DNA of 64,000 nucleotides, taken from the NCBI GenBank assembly GCA_012932295.1, contig JAAONU010000003.1, forward strand, positions 26,026,361-26,090,360. Reading direction: 5' to 3'. Source of the stretch: Cyclina sinensis. Its lineage: Eukaryota > Mollusca > Bivalvia > Venerida > Veneridae. This document shows, in pieces, positions 59,000 through 64,000 of this stretch. The translations under genes were made by a program, and so were the position numbers. The notes beneath the pieces are model-generated. The model was not told the origin of the DNA and did not search any database. It was given only the letters and a program-made list of their open reading frames with translations. Position 1 is the stretch's first letter. The number at the start of each line of letters is the position of its first letter.

Positions 59000-59133
59000 A
59001 AAGTGAACAAGTAACTGGGTCGTTTAAAGTGCGTGGTGCTTTAAATAAAATTCTCCTCCTAAAAGAACAAGATCCAGAAAAGATGTCAAAAGGTTTGGTG
59101 GCGGCCTCATCTGGAAACCATGGAATAGCATGT
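59000..59133 (+). CDS. Gene B exon 2: PLP-lysine exon
   Basis: Residues 51-95, 134 nt. Acceptor ctctttacag|AAAGTG, donor GCATGT|GTACAA. SFKVRGA carries Lys60 and SSGNHG the substrate loop. Residue 88 is Ser, as the catalytic Ser84 in mammalian serine racemase, unlike Thr in gene A. A dispersed repeat begins about 20 bp after the donor. Confidence 0.9.
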
Positions 59134-59154
59134 GTACAAATTATTTTCTTTTTC

Positions 59155-59780
59155 ATGCCTCCGTAAGAAGGGGAGGCAAAATGCATTGCTTATGTCGGTC
59201 GATCGGTAGGTGTAGATCAAATGGTTTCCGATCATTTACTTAAGGACGTCTAAGCCTAGTAGGTGGGTTATGCTTGTTAAATAGAAGATCACTATTGGGT
59301 TAAGAACCACATAGTCAAAGGTCAATTGTCAGTCAACAGGCTCATAGACTCAAAACGGACCCAGTTTAGTTTTGGCTCACTGGACAAACGATCACTGAAA
59401 ACAGCTTCGAATTTATGTCAAGAACCACTGAACACAGGACACGCATTTTAAGACTCCTTGATTAAGATGAGTAGATGAACCTTTAACTTCTGAGCTCAGT
59501 GACCTAAAGGTCAATGGTTGAGTTTTATAAACGGTTTCAAAATATTACTAAACAGTGCTCAGGATTTCAAACCTATAAGAATGGCTAGGCTTGATTAGAA
59601 TGATAATCCTTCTGATCTAGGTCCAAATGTTATTTTGTACTCTAAAAATTAAGGTTCTAATTAAGTCTTAAAAACAGCTGAACACATGGCCGTTGGAATA
59701 TACAGGATAGTTAAAGATGATGAGTAGACGAAAGTATGTTATTTTGGTCCAGTATAGTCACTGGCCAAAACTCAAAAAGC
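59155..59780. repeat. Dispersed repeat beside gene B exon 2 donor
   Basis: Opens 'tgcctccgtaagaaggggag' with GCCTCC/GGAGGC arms, then a 'gtcggtcgatcggtag' run and 'gtcaaaggtcaa' units. Same general architecture as the block in gene A intron 1, so both introns host related but diverged repeats. Confidence 0.6.
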
Positions 59781-60181
59781 CATGCAAACCAGAGAAACGG
59801 TTTCTGATTAATAAACCAAGAATAATTGAATCCAGAAACCCAGAAATTCATTTTTCGTGAAAGAATTTTGCTTCCGATTAAATGAGATGTTGCGCATCCG
59901 CAGAAAAAATGGTACAATAATGGCGGTGCAATATCAACGTTGTAAAAATCAAACAAGTTTTATCGATTGTAGATCGAATTTTGCGCTTAGAAAGACAAAG
60001 AAGGCGAACAACCTGTTCATGGGAAACCTAATTTTAAAAAGCTCGACTTTGTCGAGTTCTAAAGAGAAAAGATTTCGTTAAGTTCAAAACACAAAGCTGT
60101 TATAGAATCTTAAACGTTTTACAGGCAGTCTCTGCATTACAGAGTTTCGATTTATAAACAATCGGGAAAAATGAGCCTCTC

Positions 60182-61060
60182 GTGAAAAAATTTCTGAGCA
60201 AAATAAAACATTTCAAAGAGTTTGCTGCCAGGGTGTCATACTTTGAAAGGTATTACTGTGAACACAAAACTTTATATTATCATGATGATTTCTATGAATG
60301 TGACAATAGAAATTTAGGTACTCCATGCTGTCAAGGGGGCCCTTCCTCTTACGATAACATAAATGTTGAAGTAGGTGATGCTGTGAGTGTACAAGATGAA
60401 TCGGGCAAGTCATCAAAAACAGAATCTTGTAAAAGGAAGGCTGATTTAGATAATAATAATAATCGGTTTTCCTGCAATGTCTAAGCGGTTTAAAGCAGCC
60501 GAAATGTGTGACCAGGAAATTGATTCGGTTTTGTCAAGGAATGTTAATGAACTCTTTGGAATGGCATGGATGAGACAAAGTATCATGAGATAGTTAACGA
60601 TGAACAAATTCTTGCATATCAGATAGGATTTTCGTAAATGTGGCAGAAAAGAGACAATACAATATATTCACTAAAAGGTGGTTTTGTTACTGCAGTGAAA
60701 TGGAATTCCACCCAATTTCTCTAACTGTGGAAGGCGTCATTGAATTATTAACAGAACAGTTTGATAATGGTTTAAGCTACGACAGTTTAAATACAACACG
60801 CAGTGCGTTATCATCTCTGGGATTGAATTTTAATGGTTTTAAAATGGGTGCTCATCCGCTGGAATTTTTGCCTTAAGGCCACGTTGTCAGCACATGAGAT
60901 GTGAACGCAGTCTTGTCTTATCCAAATTATCACCAGTACGGCACCTTACATTGAGGAATTTAACGTTGAAACTCGCAGGGCGTATGACCTTAATTCAGCC
61001 AGGTTTCACGCCAGTTTTAAGAGCTAAGATCATATCCCGTGTTACGTTCAGAAATTGATG
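60182..61060 (+). pseudogene. Tyrosine-recombinase mobile-element relic in gene B intron 2
   Basis: Following an acidic, low-complexity open frame (60182-60484), a second frame (60640-60876) reads KRWFCYC...VIELLTEQFDNGLSYDSLNTTRSALSS, the N-terminal core-binding domain of eukaryotic tyrosine recombinases. The next frame gives KLSPVRHLTLRNLTLKLAG near 60925-60990, the start of the catalytic half. The catalytic Arg-His-Tyr region is not visible. This fits a DIRS-like or Crypton-like element; which one cannot be decided without RT sequence. Confidence 0.7.
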
Positions 61061-62014
61061 TAAGCAAATACGGTTCTTATAAAGACTAATTAAGTTCCAA
61101 TAACGTACATATTGGCCAAAGCAGGGTGGTGAGTTATATATAATTTGTGGGTTATACATAATTTTGAAATTATTGCTTTAAAATTCCATTTAATCGAAAC
61201 GAAATTCTTTCACAAAAATCAAACGAAACTTACCCTGCCAAGTCGATGTTTGGTATGAATTCTTTGAAGTAAGGAATTGAGTTTGGCTTAAATGCCTACC
61301 TCCCACCCTACAGCATGAGATACAGCAACATAGTTGCATCACTGTCATTAACGGTTATTAACTTATTTCTCTGGAAATTAATAATTTGAAAAATACCTTT
61401 AAAAACTGCTTCTACGCATGCGCAGGACATCTTATTTAAGCTTACCTCAAAGGATTCAAATCAAACATCGACTTGACCAAAGTAAGTCTCGTTTTTTAAC
61501 TTTACAGTATGATTAGGCATAGTAAGTGTTGTGAAATTGAACAATTTTGAACCTTCTTGGTCATAGGTCAAGCTTACCGGGGCCCATATTGAGATCTAAG
61601 AGGCAAGTGAAGCATGTATGAAAACTTTGAAAGAATTGACAGCTTAGGATTCAGTATGTCAAAACTAACTGCTATTTTCGAGCAGTTGTCATACTTCCGT
61701 CTAAAAAAATGTTGTGGTTGATAATGATACTGATATATGAGACAGTTGCTTTACAATATTTTCATTTAAATGAATTAAATTCATTAAAATGCAAAACACT
61801 TACTTTATATTTGTAAAAAAACAAAATTTCTTTTCATTATTAGTTTCATTATGTACTTCCTAGTATTATATTTCCTGAATTTTTGTTTTATTTTTGAAGC
61901 TCATATTTTTCAGGTTATACGTTAAAACTTTAAAAGAATTATAACATGGAGATACATGAAATATAAATGCTTAAGCCCGTGAACTTTGTATTTGTAAATT
62001 TGCTTAATATCTAG
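61061..62014. other. Gene B intron 2, 3' part
   Basis: AT-rich, without a recognised exon or repeat. Confidence 0.35.
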
Positions 62015-62173
62015 ATGCATGCAGCTAAACTTCTGGGGTGTTCAGTTGAAATATTTGTCTCGGAAGGAATAAGTAGATCAAAGCTTGACACCTTAAAGTT
62101 CAATGGGGCAGATGTCAAATGCTATGGCAAGGACTGTCTTGACGCGGAAAGAAAAGCAAGGCAAACAGCAGAG
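62015..62173 (+). CDS. Gene B exon 3
   Basis: Residues 96-148, 159 nt, phase 0 (aatatctag|ATGCAT ... GCAGAG|GTGAGT). Encodes MHAAKLLGCSVEIF, SRSKLDTLKFNGADV and CLDAERKARQTAE, collinear with gene A exon 3. Confidence 0.9.
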
Positions 62174-63203
62174 GTGAGTCTGAACACTTGAAGTTGTTGT
62201 TCATCTTATACCTACAATCATATACAATTATTACCTTTACTTGAAGGTCGATATGAGGATTTAACGACCTTGAAAAGGTGAAATTGAACGGGTGCGTGAC
62301 TATCATTTTTCAAAGATAGATAAATGCTCGTATCAAATCGGCCATAACCAGAGACTCTGGCTCACTGACGATAAATTTGACGTCACCTCACTCCGATCAA
62401 TTATGTGCTGTTGGCTCTGCCTTCGAGTCAATATGATATTCTATTTAGAATCACAGATTTATGATTTAGGAAATGAAAAGCATTTTTTTATATAGATGAT
62501 AATTTACATTTATAGCCTTTTAGTGAGGTCGATATGAATAGATCTATTTTAAATCTTGGACAAAAATGATAATAAATGATCAAGCTCGTAGCCAACGCTC
62601 TTATTTACTTTTCCAAGGTCAATTTATCTTTGTAATTACCTTAAAATTCTTGACAGGTATCAATGGTTTTTATTACAAAATCGGTCAAGAAAGCATGTTT
62701 TGTAAGTAAGACATTGCATTGCTTTCTGTTTGTTCTGGCACAGCTCTGGCGTCATTCTGCACGTTCCTAAACACTTTCTGTGTGATTTATGTCTGGTCAG
62801 TATGTGATTTTGGCTTCACCTTTAAATCTATGCACTATTTTATCATAAATCGCATTAATAAATTTAAACAAGTGATAAAAATACTCGTGCTTTTCCAGAT
62901 GTAATGATTAATAACATTACAATGTGTACACATATGATTACGAACTCGGCACTATTTGCAGTAGACTGTCGTAAATATCTTCTTCCTTCTTTTTTCCAAA
63001 TATTTAAACGGGGAATGATGATTGTGTTGTTATATACGTTTAAAACTTCTGAATAAATTCGTTATTAATGTTTAGTAGTTTTTATTTCTTGACGGTTGGC
63101 ATGCAGTCCTGCTAGGAGTTTTGGGATATTGATATGCATTAATAGATTTAGTATATTCTCAAGGCTTAGTAATCGTTTATTGAAGAAAATGAAACTTTTT
63201 TAG
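62174..63203 (+). other. Gene B intron 3
   Basis: No exon or repeat recognised. Open frames at 62292 and 62719 lack features. Confidence 0.4.
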
Positions 63204-63271
63204 GAAAGAAATCAAGTTTACATTTCCCCGTACAATGATATGGACTGTATGGCGGGTCATGGGACTGTCGG
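63204..63271 (+). CDS. Gene B exon 4
   Basis: Residues 149-171, 68 nt, acceptor cttttttag|GAAAGA, donor GTCGG|GTACGT, phase 2. Encodes VYISPYNDMDCMAGHGTVG. The AGQGT motif of the family reads AGHGT (His167), an unusual change; Cys163 is also specific to this copy. Confidence 0.9.
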
Positions 63272-63625
63272 GTACGTAAATGATTATGCACACCATTAAT
63301 GTTAGTATAAATTGATTTCAATCAATAGGCTTGAATAATTATTATATTTGTCAACAACAAAAAAAGGAAACTGTTTATATGATTTCTTATATTGTAAATG
63401 TTAGTAGTTTCTGGAATAATGCAAAATTAGATTCAGTACTTTATTAACTGCAACAATGAGATGGCTGGCATTCATCGAACAAAATTCAGTTTTCGAAAAT
63501 AATACTGTTTTTTCTAATGTTTCGTTCAAATACTAATACAGCTCTCAATATTAAAAAAACTGTTAACTAGTTAATAAATGCTCGTATATTCGTAATGATT
63601 GACCTAAATGCAAGTCCTTTTAAAG

Positions 63626-63740
63626 TTACGAGATCTGCGACCAGTTGCCAGAAGTAGACTTTATCTTGGTATCTGTAGGGGGAGGAGGTGGAATTGGCGG
63701 AATAGCGGCGTTCATTAAAGATAGAAATCCAAATATCCAG
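63626..63740 (+). CDS. Gene B exon 5 (last visible)
   Basis: Completes Gly171 and encodes residues 172-209, 115 nt, acceptor ttttaaag|TTACGA, donor ATCCAG|GTGCTC. VSVGGGGGIGG is the PLP-phosphate loop, with a fifth Gly where gene A has Leu. Exons 6-8 should follow beyond the window end. Confidence 0.88.
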
Positions 63741-64000
63741 GTGCTCAGACAAAACATTGTTGCTGAAAAACGAACAGCAGAAGGCATTTATTTATAAAAC
63801 AATCGTATATGTCTACAGGACAACACTGTTTCATTGTTATTAAAGAACTATCAAAAACTTGTAAGTTTAGAAGTCAGTAAGATTAAAGCAAAATTATAAA
63901 TTGTTAGTTTTTCTATCTGCGTTATCTGAAAACAATAGAATATATCTGATATTCAAATTACTTACATGGAACCTAGAAACAAATCGATGTAAGATTCGAA
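63741..64000 (+). other. Gene B intron 5, cut by window end
   Basis: AT-rich; no exon 6 (expected to start with an IIGCQP-like sequence) is visible before the end. Confidence 0.5.

Overview
This 64 kb window is AT-rich eukaryotic nuclear DNA with phased GT-AG introns, short exons and dense repeats. The mix of repeats (CTCACCTG/AGGTGAGC-bounded arrays, GTCC-rich and 'aaggtcaaggtcac' families, tRNA-like SINEs, Tc1, Tigger, Ty3/Gypsy, LINE and tyrosine-recombinase relics) together with a tandem pair of serine-racemase/threonine-dehydratase-like genes suggests a mollusc, probably a bivalve. That assignment is inference; no ribosomal or mitochondrial marker is present.

Main genes. Two paralogous PLP-dependent fold-type II enzyme genes lie head to tail on the + strand. 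Gene A (29348-36928) has eight coding exons that concatenate to 328 residues. Gene B (58027 to beyond the window end) shows its first five coding exons; exons 1-5 have the same lengths (151, 134, 159, 68, 115 nt) and phases as in gene A, so they arose by duplication. They differ at active-site positions (Thr88 in A, Ser88 in B; Gln167 in A, His167 in B). Gene A lacks a GT donor where exon 5 should end, so it may be damaged or misassembled. On the - strand at the left edge (502-2662), three phase-compatible exons form the 3' end of an unidentified gene. A possible single terminal exon of another unknown gene lies at 19068-19266 (-).

Layout. 1-2.7 kb: 3' end of the unknown - strand gene. 4.9-6.7 kb: decayed Ty3/Gypsy element. 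8.1-8.5 kb: 28-bp hairpin array and a short dispersed repeat. 11.2-11.6 kb: 24-bp minisatellite. 13.4-13.7 kb: inverted repeats. 16.1-19.0 kb: composite array of 165-bp and 145-bp units. 20.8-21.8 kb: two opposed LINE fragments. 25.1-26.0 kb: Tc1-like relic. 26.0-27.3 kb: three 440-bp units. 29.3-36.9 kb: gene A, with a tRNA-like SINE and a Tigger/pogo relic in its introns. 37.8-39.4 kb: large foldback palindrome and GC-rich minisatellite. 39.4-40.5 kb: LINE 3' end. 42.4-45.0 kb: two truncated Tc1 copies and a rearranged SINE. 45.0-46.7 kb: C-rich and 'GGTCACAGTGACC' repeats. 47.4-48.0 kb: duplicated hairpin unit. 48.4-51.7 kb: 44-bp satellite with two subfamilies. 54.2-55.4 kb: repeat plus LINE endonuclease relic. 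58.0-64 kb: gene B, with a tyrosine-recombinase element relic in intron 2.

Function. The only supported cellular role is amino-acid PLP chemistry by the gene A/B pair (serine/threonine ammonia-lyase or racemase type). Nearly all other coding-like sequence is decayed transposon material. All exon boundaries were read by eye from splice consensus, homology between the paralogues and phase; there is no transcript support.
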